Made by a program: the position numbers and the translations under genes
Notes under the pieces: model-generated
The model's database searches: none
The model's input: the letters and a program-made list of their open reading frames with translations, nothing else
What the model was told of the DNA's origin: nothing
NCBI GenBank assembly: GCA_016716065.1
Contig: JADJXA010000005.1
Span: 1 to 64,000 of the forward strand
From: Candidatus Leptovillus gracilis
Lineage (GTDB): Bacteria > Chloroflexota > Anaerolineae > Promineifilales > Promineifilaceae
Reading direction: 5' to 3'
Length of the DNA stretch: 64,000 nt
Shown: positions 33,300 to 42,232 of the stretch, one piece after another
Layout: the number at the start of each line of letters is the position of its first letter
Position numbering within the stretch: the first letter of the stretch is position 1

Positions 33300-35705
33300 T
33301 TACCTATCTTGGCGGCGGCGCGCTACCAGAGCGGCCAGCAGCATCACCGCGCCTACGCCGCCAATCGCCCACAGCCAAAACCAATGGGAGGACGTTTTTT
33401 CTGTGGTCTGTGGCCCAAACAGCGCCAGCGGCAGGTCGTGGTCGGTAGATTTATACGACAGTCCGGTCGGGCTGAGGTCGTGGCCCAGGCTGTCTGGGAA
33501 GTCGGCGTTGACGTGCTGGATGGTAACGGCCGTCATCATTTCCACCAGCGCCGGGGAAACCAGCAGGCCATCAATCAACTGCGCCGCGCCGCCGTAGACG
33601 TAGCTGTATCGTTCCGGCAGGGGAACTTGCGCCAGGAGGTTGACAAGACGGCCGTCGGCCGTCAGTGTTTGCAGCGTCGGCGAAAGCTCATAATCATTAA
33701 AATCCCCCAACACAATCAGCCGCGCCGCCGGGTCGGCGGCCAACTGCGCCGCTGCCAGGGCATGGACATGGGCGGCGTGGGCCAACCGCTGCGGCTCCGT
33801 TTCCGCTTCGCCGCCCAACTTGGATTTGAAATGATTGACATAAACGGTAAGCGGCTGCCCATCTATGAGCAAATCAACCTGCAACGGCGGGCGGGAGAAC
33901 AGTGGGGATTGGCCGGTGGGGCAAACGGCCGTCGCATCTGCTATGCCCGTTTTGATGTCTGTGCAGGTCTGGCGCAGGTGGGCGGCCTGTACCTGCGCCC
34001 GGTTAGGGTTGCTTAACAGGGCCAGGTCTATGCCACGCGCGTCCGGGCTTTCCCGATGGGTCACATCGTAGAGAAAGCCGCAGGTGGCCGCCAATTCCTG
34101 GGCCAGACCGTCCAACAGGCTGGCCTTTTCCACTTCCTGAATGCCAACCAACGTCGGGCAGCCCAGCGTCTGGCCGATGGCTGACGCCAGTTTGGCCTGC
34201 TTGATGCCGATTTCGGCCGGGCTGGGTTTGGGTTCGGCGTCGTCGCCAGTGTCGTCCAGGGCATCGAAGTGGTTTTCCAGGTTGATGGTGGCGACATTGA
34301 ACTGCTGTGGACCGGGTTGGGGCGGAGTGGGCAGCGGGGGGAAGGGCACGGCCGTTACCTGCAAATCGTCTGGCGTCTGGTGGACCAGCTTGAACTGGTC
34401 AAAATGGTAAATCAGCGGGCCAACCAACCCGCTCACGCTGTCGCCGGTTTTTACGTCTGGGAAACCGGCGCAGTCTACGTCTGTGGTGTGCAGGATGGGG
34501 ATGATGCGGCCAATACCGTCGGCGGTCTGTTGGCGCACCAGGCGGGCGGCGTGTTCCGGCCGGCTGACGGCAAAGCCACAGCCGCTAAACGTGGGACCCG
34601 TCACCTGCGCCGCGCCTGCCACCATCACCCGCATTCCTTCCAATGGTTCATAGTAGGCAGCCAGGGCGTCGTTTTCGGCCGGTGGGTCCAGGGCGATGGG
34701 CGCGGGCAGGGCGTGGCCGCTGGCTTCGATGGTGATTTCCAGGTTGGTGTCGGCCAGTTCTGTCAGGCCGAAGAATTCCGTCACCTGGCCGGTAACGCGC
34801 ACCAGATCGCCTATTTGCGCCGACGGCCGCTGCCGCCCCAAAAACAAGGCGATGCCGTCGGATGTGGCCGGGTCGCCGTCTTCGTCGCCGGGGGCGTCTT
34901 GGACAAACAGGGTGTAATAGGTGGTCCCTTTGGTGTTGCGGTCGGCGTAAGCGCCGGTGACAACGCCGCGAAAGGTGACGATTTGGTTGATATAGGGCGA
35001 AAATTCGCCGCTCCCCTGAATCTGACCAATGGATGGCAGGCTTTGCTGCGCGGCTAAAACCGCCGGGTCCAGGCAGTCGCCGTCGAAGGTAAGTTGGCCG
35101 GGGGTGGGGGTTTCGCGGGGCAGCCAATCGGCGGCGCTGTTGGTGTCGCAGTCGGCAGGCACGCGCTCGATGCTGTGGCCGGTGAAGACGCCGGCGATGG
35201 CCGGCCGGAAGAAGGTGGTGCTGCTGCCATAGTTCAGGCTGTCGCGCACGGCCGTTTTTTGCACCAGCAGCACCTCATCGCCATCGTTGGCCAGGGCCAG
35301 GCCGCCGCTGGCCCACACCAGGAAGGTGCGCATGTTGGGCACTGTGGGGTCGGTGTCCTGAATTTCAAAGTCCGGGTTGTGGCCGAAGAGGGCGCGAAAG
35401 CCAACGGCCGTTTGCGCCACCACCAATGCCTGGCCGGGAGCAATGCTGGCGCCTTCGGGGAAGCGGGCCATGCCTTCACTGCCGCCAACCGTCTCCTCGT
35501 CGCCAATTTTGTAGTCAGACAGATCAATAACGGCCGTGCCCACATTGGCAAGTTCCAGCCATTCTTCCCGGCTATCATCGCCGGGCGTGTTGTAATACAC
35601 CTCGGTGATGAGGATGGGAGATGGCTCGCTGTCCTGCGCGAAAACCGATGGGGTCAGCAAAATCAGGATCATGGTTGCGATACTGGCGAAGCGGAACATT
35701 GGCAT
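33300..35705 (-). CDS. Secreted LTD/OB/endonuclease-exonuclease-phosphatase protein with C-terminal anchor
   Basis: 801 residues with a cleavable signal peptide (to about residue 24, SVFAQ). A lamin-tail domain lies at about 28-150 (ILITEVYYNTPGDDSREEWL). An OB-fold region of the YhcR/ExeM nuclease type lies at about 230-450 (RVTGQVTEFFGLTELADTNL). An EEP nuclease domain lies at about 475-745 with NVATINLENHF, a Glu in GIQEVEKA, VNHFKSKLGGE, LGDFNDYE and a final STDHDLPL. A membrane helix at about 772-795 ends in RRRQDR, so the protein stays at the cell surface. It probably degrades extracellular DNA or phosphodiesters for phosphate or nutrient supply. AGGAGG lies four bases before the ATG. 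Confidence 0.9.
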   Translation of the reverse strand: MPMFRFASIATMILILLTPSVFAQDSEPSPILITEVYYNTPGDDSREEWLELANVGTAVIDLSDYKIGDEETVGGSEGMARFPEGASIAPGQALVVAQTAVGFRALFGHNPDFEIQDTDPTVPNMRTFLVWASGGLALANDGDEVLLVQKTAVRDSLNYGSSTTFFRPAIAGVFTGHSIERVPADCDTNSAADWLPRETPTPGQLTFDGDCLDPAVLAAQQSLPSIGQIQGSGEFSPYINQIVTFRGVVTGAYADRNTKGTTYYTLFVQDAPGDEDGDPATSDGIALFLGRQRPSAQIGDLVRVTGQVTEFFGLTELADTNLEITIEASGHALPAPIALDPPAENDALAAYYEPLEGMRVMVAGAAQVTGPTFSGCGFAVSRPEHAARLVRQQTADGIGRIIPILHTTDVDCAGFPDVKTGDSVSGLVGPLIYHFDQFKLVHQTPDDLQVTAVPFPPLPTPPQPGPQQFNVATINLENHFDALDDTGDDAEPKPSPAEIGIKQAKLASAIGQTLGCPTLVGIQEVEKASLLDGLAQELAATCGFLYDVTHRESPDARGIDLALLSNPNRAQVQAAHLRQTCTDIKTGIADATAVCPTGQSPLFSRPPLQVDLLIDGQPLTVYVNHFKSKLGGEAETEPQRLAHAAHVHALAAAQLAADPAARLIVLGDFNDYELSPTLQTLTADGRLVNLLAQVPLPERYSYVYGGAAQLIDGLLVSPALVEMMTAVTIQHVNADFPDSLGHDLSPTGLSYKSTDHDLPLALFGPQTTEKTSSHWFWLWAIGGVGAVMLLAALVARRRQDR

Positions 35706-36243
35706 GGGTCCTCCTGAGGGAGAATGGATGACAAAGGAACAAAGGTTTGAATGGTATGAAACGGCCGTTTGGGCATGAGATTTACCTCAATTACGGTACA
35801 ATTGTGAATGAAGGTCAGGCAGATTGCAAGCAAAACGTTGTCAGGCGATGGGACAAATCGCGCTGGGCGTTTAGACGAGGTCAAGGCATTGGCAAGAAAG
35901 TCAGAAATGTTCCGGTCAGGCGCGACAACTGGTCGGCCCATTGTGGCGGGCGACCGGATCATCGTGCCCGAAGCGCAAGTTTTTGCGCTCAATACACGGT
36001 TTGGCGGCCATATTCATCTCCCTGCGCCGCATCGGCCGCCGCGCCGAAGAATTGAAGTAGGTTGGGATGGGGCGTCAGACGCCGCCTGCTGCCCAAATGT
36101 TTACACATTTCTGATATAGGACTATCACCTTATTTATACAAACCGGTCAGAATACCAATGGGCTATTGTTGCCTGCGTCATTGAAAGACATACTACTTTC
36201 AGACGCTAACATGACTCTGCCTACAAGGCAAAGGAACAGGTTC
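35706..36243. other. Intergenic region upstream of lon
   Basis: About 540 bp. It holds a plausible remnant open frame (35808-36119) and an AT-rich stretch near 36111-36145 (TGATATAGGACTATCACC, TTATTTATAC) that could be the lon promoter region. No certain gene. Confidence 0.4.
35808..36119 (+). pseudogene. Possible remnant of a GerW/YtfJ-like gene
   Basis: The frame contains EMFRSGATTGRPIVAGDRII followed by VPEAQVFALNTRFGGHIHLP, which resembles the opening of GerW/YtfJ family proteins (G-P-I...GDR-I-P-A-V...GFG). Upstream and downstream residues do not fit any family, and the frame ends in low-complexity Pro/Arg and cysteine residues. It is best treated as a fragment or chance open frame. Confidence 0.25.
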
Positions 36244-38679
36244 ATGACCGAACGAGCGAAAAATAAAACAAAATCAATACCGGTCGTCCCGCTAAGAGGC
36301 GGCGCGGTATTCCCGGGTATCACCACCACCATTTCGATTGGTCGGCGGAATTCGTTGGCGGCAGCGCAAACGGCCGTAGACCAGGGCGGCGACCTCCTCA
36401 TCCTCGTCCAGCACGACGCTGAACTGGAAAACCCCAACGACAAAGACCTGGCCCCCATCGGCGTGCTGGCAACCGTGCGCGACGTACTGCGCGCGCCCCA
36501 CATCGGCGTGCAAATGCTCGTCGAACTGCACCGGCGCGTGCGCTTCCATCACCTGGAAGCCACCGAACCTTACCTGGTCGGCGCCTACAGCGAAATAACC
36601 GACCAACGCGACACCGATGACCCTCTTCTGGTCAACAAAGCCATCGCCTATCTGGAGCAATATGCCGAAGCCCTGGGTGAAGCCAACCAGCAGGTGATGA
36701 GCGTCACCCGCAACAAAGCAACCGCCGGTGACCTGTCCGATTACATCGCCGGACTCATCAACCTGCCCTTTGAAACAGAACTCCAACTTCTGCTTACCCT
36801 GGACGGCGGCGAGCGGCTGCTCATCGTCACCGAATATCTGGAACAAGAGCTGCGCATCACCGAAATCCGCAAAAAAATCCAACAAGACGCCCGCGCCAGC
36901 ACCGACAAAGCACAACGGGAATATGTGCTGCGCGAACAAATGCGCGCCATTCGCAAAGAATTGGGCGAAGAAGGTGAAGACCTGGTCGAGCAGCTGCGCC
37001 AGAAGATCGAAGCGGCTGAAATGCCGCCAAACGTGGCCGAACGTGCCCATAAAGAGCTGCAGCGCCTGGAATACCAGGGCCAACAGTCGGCCGAAGCCAG
37101 CGTGATTCGCACCTATCTGGAGTGGCTGGTGGAACTGCCCTGGAACAAAACCACCGAAGACAACCTGGACATTCGCCACGTGCGCGCCGTGCTAGACGCC
37201 GACCATTACGGCCTGGACGACGTGAAAGAGCGCATCGTGGAGTACGTGGCCGTGCGCAAATTGGCCGGGACCAACATGCGCGGCGCCATCCTGAATCTGA
37301 ATGGCCCGCCTGGCGTTGGCAAAACGTCCATCGCTACCTCGGTGGCGCGGGCGATGGGGCGGGAAATGATTCGCATTAGCCTGGGCGGCGTGCGCGACGA
37401 AGCGGAGATTCGCGGCCACCGGCGCACCTACATCGGCGCGCTGCCGGGGCGGATTATCCGCGCCCTGCGCGACGCCGGCACGCGCAACCCGGTGATTGTG
37501 CTGGACGAAATTGACAAAGTGGGCGCAGATTGGCGCGGCGACCCCTCATCGGCGCTGCTGGAAGTGCTGGACCCGGAACAAAACCACAGCTTCAGCGACC
37601 ATTATCTGGAAGTGCCCTTTGATTTGAGCCAGACGATTTTTATCACCACGTCGAATCAACTTGGCACAATTCCCGCGCCCTTATTGGATCGCATGGAAAC
37701 CATCACCATGCCGGGTTACATTGAAGACGAAAAGATTGCCATTGCGCAGGGCTATCTTTTGAAGAAGCAGCTTGTGGGCCACGGCTTACACGACGTGGAC
37801 ATTACCATCGAGGATGCTGCCCTCCAGAAAATGCTGCGCCACCACACGCGGGAAGCGGGCGTGCGTCAGTTGGAGCGGTTGATTGGCTCGGTGGTGCGTA
37901 AGCTGGCGGTGAAGATTGCCGGTGGGGAGACGGGGCCGTTTGTGGTAACGGCCGTTACCATCGCCGACTTCCTGGGACCCGATAAATTCCACTACGGCAT
38001 GGCCGAAGAGCAGGACGAAATCGGCGTCGTTACCGGGCTGGCGGTTAACGCCTTTGGCGGTGACACCCTGTCCATTGAAGTCAGCCTGAGCGAAGGCTCC
38101 GGCCGCATCACCATGACCGGCTCGCTGGGCGACGTGATGCGCGAATCGGCGCAGGCCGCCCTGACCTATGCGCGGGCCAACGCCCGCGGCCTGGGTCTGG
38201 AACCGGCAATTTTTGACCAGGTGAACCTGCATATTCACGTGCCGGAAGGGGCCGTGCCCAAAGATGGCCCCAGCGCCGGCATTGGCATGGCGACGGCGAT
38301 TATTTCTGCCTTTACGCGGCGGCCGGTGCGCCGCGACATCGCCATGACCGGCGAGGTAACGCTGCGCGGTAAGGTGTTGGCGATTGGCGGGTTGAAGGAA
38401 AAGGTGATTGCCGCGCATCGGGCGGGCATCCATACCGTCCTGCTGCCCAAAGACAACGCCAAAGACATCCCCGACCTGCCGGAACGGGTGCGCCAGGATT
38501 TAACGCTGATCCCGGTGGGCCACCTGGACCAGGTGCTGCCGATTGCTCTGCTGGAAAGCAATGGGCCGCCGTTTAGCGTGGAAACAAAAGCGGCAGCGTG
38601 GATATGCCCGCGCCGCCGGTCAATGGCAGCCACAAGGAACGGGCCATCCACGCCGCCCACGAATAGAGTGCGGGCGTGA
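36244..38679 (+). CDS. lon: ATP-dependent protease Lon
   Basis: 811 residues from the ATG at 36244 (MTERAKNKTKSIPVVPLRGG), chosen because AAAGGA lies upstream; in-frame ATGs at 36166 and 36211 lack a site. The N-terminal substrate domain is followed by a coiled region and the AAA+ module (Walker A GPPGVGKTS, Walker B IVLDEIDK). The S16 protease domain has catalytic Ser in PKDGPSAGIGMAT and Lys in GGLKEKVIAAH. The C-terminal about 30 residues after LLESNGPPFSVE look foreign. A -1 shift in ACAAAAGC near 38590 would instead end the protein at GAATAG (38666), just before a hairpin element. Lon degrades misfolded and regulatory proteins. Confidence 0.95.
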   Translation: MTERAKNKTKSIPVVPLRGGAVFPGITTTISIGRRNSLAAAQTAVDQGGDLLILVQHDAELENPNDKDLAPIGVLATVRDVLRAPHIGVQMLVELHRRVRFHHLEATEPYLVGAYSEITDQRDTDDPLLVNKAIAYLEQYAEALGEANQQVMSVTRNKATAGDLSDYIAGLINLPFETELQLLLTLDGGERLLIVTEYLEQELRITEIRKKIQQDARASTDKAQREYVLREQMRAIRKELGEEGEDLVEQLRQKIEAAEMPPNVAERAHKELQRLEYQGQQSAEASVIRTYLEWLVELPWNKTTEDNLDIRHVRAVLDADHYGLDDVKERIVEYVAVRKLAGTNMRGAILNLNGPPGVGKTSIATSVARAMGREMIRISLGGVRDEAEIRGHRRTYIGALPGRIIRALRDAGTRNPVIVLDEIDKVGADWRGDPSSALLEVLDPEQNHSFSDHYLEVPFDLSQTIFITTSNQLGTIPAPLLDRMETITMPGYIEDEKIAIAQGYLLKKQLVGHGLHDVDITIEDAALQKMLRHHTREAGVRQLERLIGSVVRKLAVKIAGGETGPFVVTAVTIADFLGPDKFHYGMAEEQDEIGVVTGLAVNAFGGDTLSIEVSLSEGSGRITMTGSLGDVMRESAQAALTYARANARGLGLEPAIFDQVNLHIHVPEGAVPKDGPSAGIGMATAIISAFTRRPVRRDIAMTGEVTLRGKVLAIGGLKEKVIAAHRAGIHTVLLPKDNAKDIPDLPERVRQDLTLIPVGHLDQVLPIALLESNGPPFSVETKAAAWICPRRRSMAATRNGPSTPPTNRVRA

Positions 38680-38690
38680 CGCCCGCGCTC
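38666..38690. terminator. Hairpin element between convergent lon and PEP-synthase-like genes
   Basis: GAGTGCGGGCG and CGCCCGCGCTC pair around TGA, which is also the stop codon used by the annotated lon frame. There is no long T-tract, but its place between convergent genes suits termination. Related to the repeat at 137-153. Confidence 0.5.
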
Positions 38691-38698
38691 CCAGGGGG

Positions 38699-39412
38699 CT
38701 ATCTTGGGCAGGGGTGGACCTGGATGAGCCAACAGACACGGCCGTCATCCAGCCAATCTATCTGCCAGGTGGCGGTGGGGAAGCTGCGGCGCGCGCCGCG
38801 CAGCAGCATTTGCAGCCGTTGGGCAAAGGGGGGCAGGCCCGGATCGGGGCGGGCAAAGCGGCCTAATTGGGCCAGGTCGAGCGATTCTGGGGCGGCGTCC
38901 GGGGGGTGGTAGGTGATGTGGTCCTGGGAATGGAGCGCGGTGACGGCCGTTCCCAACATCTCTGCTGCTACCATTTTCATCACCAACACATCTCGCCGCA
39001 GGTGGGTCGGCGCGCCGGCCAGAGACCAGACGCGCTGCAAGCCAGCGGCAAGCTGCGCCGGGTCGGTAAGGTGGATGGCGCGCTGTGGCGCATACAGAGG
39101 GTCGCCGGGTTGATCCGCGCCATCCAGTGAAAACGCGGCGCGCATAATCATCGGCGTATCCAGCCGGGGAAAGCGGGCGCTTTCATAGAATGTTTCATGG
39201 AGCCAGTCGGCGTCTACGGCCGTCACCAACCCATTTTGCACGGCAATCACACCCGCATCCAACAGCAGGCCAAACAATTCGTCCAGCAGAACTGCGCCGG
39301 GTGGCACAGGCAGGCTGGCCTGGGCGGCGTGGTCCAGCAGCCGAACCTTGTCGCCGACCGGCCATTTACGCGCCCGGTTTGCGCCCAGCCAGAGGAAAGG
39401 GGTTTTGTTCAT
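38699..39412 (-). CDS. Stand-alone PEP-synthase/PPDK N-terminal-like domain protein
   Basis: 237 residues from the ATG at 39412 (MNKTPFLWLGANRARKWPVG); the frame is open further upstream to 39481. The pattern resembles the ATP-grasp N-terminal domain of phosphoenolpyruvate synthase and pyruvate phosphate dikinase. It has a glycine-rich entry (SLPVPPGAVLLDE), MIMRAAFSLDGADQPGD in the place of the RSS-A-EDG segment, VLVMKMVAAEMLGTAV for the V-Q-MV-AE-SGV segment, and a terminal IDWLDDGRVCWLIQVHP for the E-DG--W-LQ-RP segment. Key Arg and Glu positions are partly changed, and the phospho-His and PEP domains are missing. ATP-dependent activity is uncertain. Confidence 0.6.
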   Translation of the reverse strand: MNKTPFLWLGANRARKWPVGDKVRLLDHAAQASLPVPPGAVLLDELFGLLLDAGVIAVQNGLVTAVDADWLHETFYESARFPRLDTPMIMRAAFSLDGADQPGDPLYAPQRAIHLTDPAQLAAGLQRVWSLAGAPTHLRRDVLVMKMVAAEMLGTAVTALHSQDHITYHPPDAAPESLDLAQLGRFARPDPGLPPFAQRLQMLLRGARRSFPTATWQIDWLDDGRVCWLIQVHPCPR

Positions 39413-39494
39413 GTGGGGTGAAGATAGGATAACCTTGCAACGGTCATAATCTGACACTTTTATCACCTTGTCAGATGTCACCTTGTCATCCTTG

Positions 39495-40421
39495 TTAATT
39501 CCGGAGCAGGTTTTGTACGGCCGTTTGCGCCTCTGGGTAGCAGAAGGTGAAACCGGCTTCTTGCAGGCGTTGGGGCAGGGCGCGACGGCCGTTTAGCACC
39601 ACGTCGGCCACTTCGCCCAGAAGCAGGCGCAGGGCAAAAGCAGGGGCAGGCACGAAGGACGGCCGTTTCATCACCCGGCCCACCACTTTGGCCATCTCTC
39701 GGTATGTGAGTGGTTGGGGAGCGCACAGGTTATAAGCGCCAACGGCCGTGTCCCGTTCCAGCAAAAAGCGAATTGCCCGCACTTCGTCTTCCAGGTGAAT
39801 CCAGGACATCCATTGACGGCCGCTGCCCAACGGCCCACCGGCAAAGAACTTAAAGGGCAAAACGAGCGTCTGAAACGGCCCACCTTCGGCGCTAAAGACC
39901 ACACCGCTGCGAATGACCACCTGGCGCACACCCTGCGCGGAGACGGCGGTGGTAGAGGCTTCCCAATCAATCGTCACATTTGCCAGAAAACCATCTCTGC
40001 CTGGCGGCGACGCTTCTGTGACGATCTGGTCGGTCAGCGCGCCGTAATAATCTACGCCCGATGATTGGATGACCACCTTCGGTTTATGGGCGGCGGCGGT
40101 GATGGCTTCGACCACCGCTTTGCCGGCGTCCAGGCGGCTTTGCAGGATGCGCTGCTTGCGTTCGGCCGTCCAACGAGAGGGCAGCAGACCGCTGCCGGCC
40201 AGGTTTTCACCGGCCAGGTTGACGATGGCGTCGGCGCCGTCGGCGAGGTGGCCCCAGGAGACGGCCGTTTTGCCATCCCATTTTGCCGCCCGCACCCCAG
40301 TTGGCAGGCTGTGGCCGCCTGGATTGCGGCTTAAGACAATCACTTCGTGACCATCTTTGGCCAGACTTTGCGCCAGCGCGCCGCCAATCAGGCCGGTCCC
40401 CCCGGTAATAATGATACGCAT
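39495..40421 (-). CDS. TIGR01777-type SDR epimerase
   Basis: 308 residues from the ATG at 40421, preceded by GAGGAA. The extended short-chain dehydrogenase fold starts MRIIITGGTGLIGGALAQSL (NAD(P)-binding glycine motif). It contains IVNLAGENLAGSG, VVIQSSGVDYYG (catalytic Tyr region), and the C-terminal RRALPQRLQEAGFTFCYPE typical of TIGR01777 proteins related to the cell-division inhibitor SulA homologue YfcH. The substrate is not known. It lies 81 bp after the preceding gene's start region, with short-period CACCTTGTCA repeats between. Confidence 0.9.
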   Translation of the reverse strand: MRIIITGGTGLIGGALAQSLAKDGHEVIVLSRNPGGHSLPTGVRAAKWDGKTAVSWGHLADGADAIVNLAGENLAGSGLLPSRWTAERKQRILQSRLDAGKAVVEAITAAAHKPKVVIQSSGVDYYGALTDQIVTEASPPGRDGFLANVTIDWEASTTAVSAQGVRQVVIRSGVVFSAEGGPFQTLVLPFKFFAGGPLGSGRQWMSWIHLEDEVRAIRFLLERDTAVGAYNLCAPQPLTYREMAKVVGRVMKRPSFVPAPAFALRLLLGEVADVVLNGRRALPQRLQEAGFTFCYPEAQTAVQNLLRN

Positions 40422-40448
40422 AAAACAATTCCTCTTTAAGTTAGTTAA

Positions 40449-40513
40449 GGCAGGTTGGGTACTGTGTTGTCCAGTGTTCAGTACACTGGACACTCGACAC
40501 TGAACACAGTCAT
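40449..40513. repeat. CAGTGTTCAGT / ACACTGGACACT short-period repeat
   Basis: Units such as GTCCAGTGTTCAGTACACTG and GACACTCGACACTGAACACAG can fold on themselves (CAGTGTTCAGT against ACTGAACAC). It lies between the MerR-B12 gene stop and the SDR gene start. Confidence 0.6.
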
Positions 40514-40517
40514 TCCC

Positions 40518-41843
40518 TTAACGGTGAATGGCTTCGTGGATGTTGGTAAACCAATCACGCAACGGCCGTCCGCGTTCGTCCAAATGTGTTTCAACCGCCT
40601 GGCGATAGGCGGCCATGTATGGTTTCATGGTATCTTCTGGCATCCGATAATGAAAATTCATCAATAGACCATGCACCCATTCCAGGTTGGCGTCTAGCAA
40701 ATTAATGCTGCCCAGACTCAACGCAGCCTGCATGTTATCCCCCAGGTCTCGATTGGCGTTCTTCAGGAAATGAATTGGAATATTCAATGACGCCATCGCT
40801 GCTAAGATGTCGGCTTCCATGGCGGACCGGTTTTCGACAAAATGTTTGAGCGCCGCCTGGTAAGCCGGCGAGGCCAGTTGGGCATGAGGTTGGGGCAGCG
40901 AACCACTCATGACCTGTTCCGCGACCTGGGGTGCGGCGCGCAGATCATGCCCCAGATAATAAGCCGGTATATGCGGGATAAGCTCGGGAATGGCGGTGAA
41001 TACACCGCCACCATAGGCCATCACCGTGCTGCTCTGTCGGGCCAGGGCGGCAATGTCTGGCAGTCGGCTGGCCGTGTACAGCGTTTGGGCTGTCACGATG
41101 AGCAGTTGGGGGTGAATGCTGGCCAGAGTGGTCTCCAGCCGGTCTGGCGGCACGTCGGCGCCCAGGTAAATGACATCCCAACTGCGCTGACGCAGGAGTA
41201 AAGTGAGCAGCAGGGCGCTAAAGGTGTGCTGTTCTTCGGGGGCACAGGCAATGATGATACGGCCGTGTCTGTTTGGTGGGGGTGTGGCATTCAGCAAAGC
41301 CTCTAACTGGCGAATCGCCAGGGCCGAGGCAAAATGCTCTTGCTGCACTGTAATCCGTCCCTCGTACCAGCCAATGCCAATAGCCACCAAAGCATTTTGT
41401 ATCAGTTCAAAACAGACAGTTTCCAGCGGAAACAAGGCAAATGCCTGCGCCTGAACTTGCCTTGCCTGTTGTTCATCGAACACCAGGCAGGCGGCGATCC
41501 ATGCTTCGCGGAGCTGGTTAACTGACTCACCACCGATGAAGGACGTCGGCGCCAGTTCCTCAGCATCACTGCTATACGTTTCAAATGGAGACTCGCCCTC
41601 CGTTTCTAGCTGCCGCCATAGGTCCACCGCCCGGCTGATGCTTAACCCCTCATTTTGCCGTTCCTGGAGCCATTTCAGCATGTCTATATCGTATTGTGAA
41701 TAGAGCCGATGACGGCCGGGTGTGCGATCTGGCTGGGGCAACCCATAACGCCGTTCCCAGGCGCGCAGCGTATCTGGCTTGACGCCGGTTTCCTGTACGA
41801 CCGCTTTTAAATTAAAGGAAGGGGTTTTATTCGCATTTGTCAC
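40518..41843 (-). CDS. MerR-family regulator with B12-binding domain (CarH/LitR-like)
   Basis: 441 residues. The MerR DNA-binding domain occupies about 8-78 (FNLKAVVQETGVKPDTLRAW and PGRHRLYSQYDIDMLKWLQE). A helical cobalamin-cap domain at about 105-190 carries the Wx9EH motif of light-sensing CarH proteins (W in IGIGWYEG, EH in VQQEHFAS). The B12-binding Rossmann domain at about 192-320 has EEQHTFS, keeping the lower-axial His of the ExHxxG motif but with Ser for Gly, and VIYLGADVPPDRL. About 120 further residues follow, which CarH lacks. It probably represses its targets in the dark through adenosylcobalamin. No carotenoid genes are in the window. Confidence 0.88.
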   Translation of the reverse strand: MTNANKTPSFNLKAVVQETGVKPDTLRAWERRYGLPQPDRTPGRHRLYSQYDIDMLKWLQERQNEGLSISRAVDLWRQLETEGESPFETYSSDAEELAPTSFIGGESVNQLREAWIAACLVFDEQQARQVQAQAFALFPLETVCFELIQNALVAIGIGWYEGRITVQQEHFASALAIRQLEALLNATPPPNRHGRIIIACAPEEQHTFSALLLTLLLRQRSWDVIYLGADVPPDRLETTLASIHPQLLIVTAQTLYTASRLPDIAALARQSSTVMAYGGGVFTAIPELIPHIPAYYLGHDLRAAPQVAEQVMSGSLPQPHAQLASPAYQAALKHFVENRSAMEADILAAMASLNIPIHFLKNANRDLGDNMQAALSLGSINLLDANLEWVHGLLMNFHYRMPEDTMKPYMAAYRQAVETHLDERGRPLRDWFTNIHEAIHR

Positions 41844-42232
41844 GGTTTCTCTTTTCCTCAGTACTGAGTTATCTGCAAAGATTTATCGCCTGTCGAAATT
41901 CTTTGAAGAACGCGCCAGACTTCTGTGCTTATTATAGACATTCAGATAATGATTTTGGGTAGGGGCGACCCTTGTGCCCGCCCATTCGCCAGAGGGCGAA
42001 CACAAGGGTCGCCCCTACCAGCCAAAATGTTTTTCTGACAATCTATAGCACCTATATTACCACAGTTGTATAGATTTTGTCCACATTTTGCGAGACAAAA
42101 ATGCGGTGGCGCTGTTTGGCGGCTAACGAATAGCCCAACGACGCTTTGGAAAAAACGCGGGGATTGTACAGAGAACGATCACGAGGGGCGTCCTCTTGGG
42201 CACACCTTATGCTGACAAACCGAAATAACCTT
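41844..42232. other. Intergenic region with 60-bp palindromic element
   Basis: No gene supported. It contains the palindromic element at 41959-42018 and AT-rich DNA on both sides; the side near 41870-41940 probably holds the promoter of the MerR-B12 gene. A short minus-strand frame near 42052-42246 has no protein-like features. Confidence 0.5.
41959..42018. repeat. Palindromic element with perfect 18-bp arms
   Basis: GTAGGGGCGACCCTTGTG is repeated exactly inverted as CACAAGGGTCGCCCCTAC. The 24-base centre has a nested stem TTCGCC-AGAG-GGCGAA. This is the architecture of a small REP/MITE-like mobile element, and its ends resemble those of 13816-13965. Confidence 0.85.

Noticed and set aside
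36292..37179. 295-codon minus-strand frame opposite lon
   Set aside because: Antisense shadow; Lon motifs on the plus strand are unambiguous.
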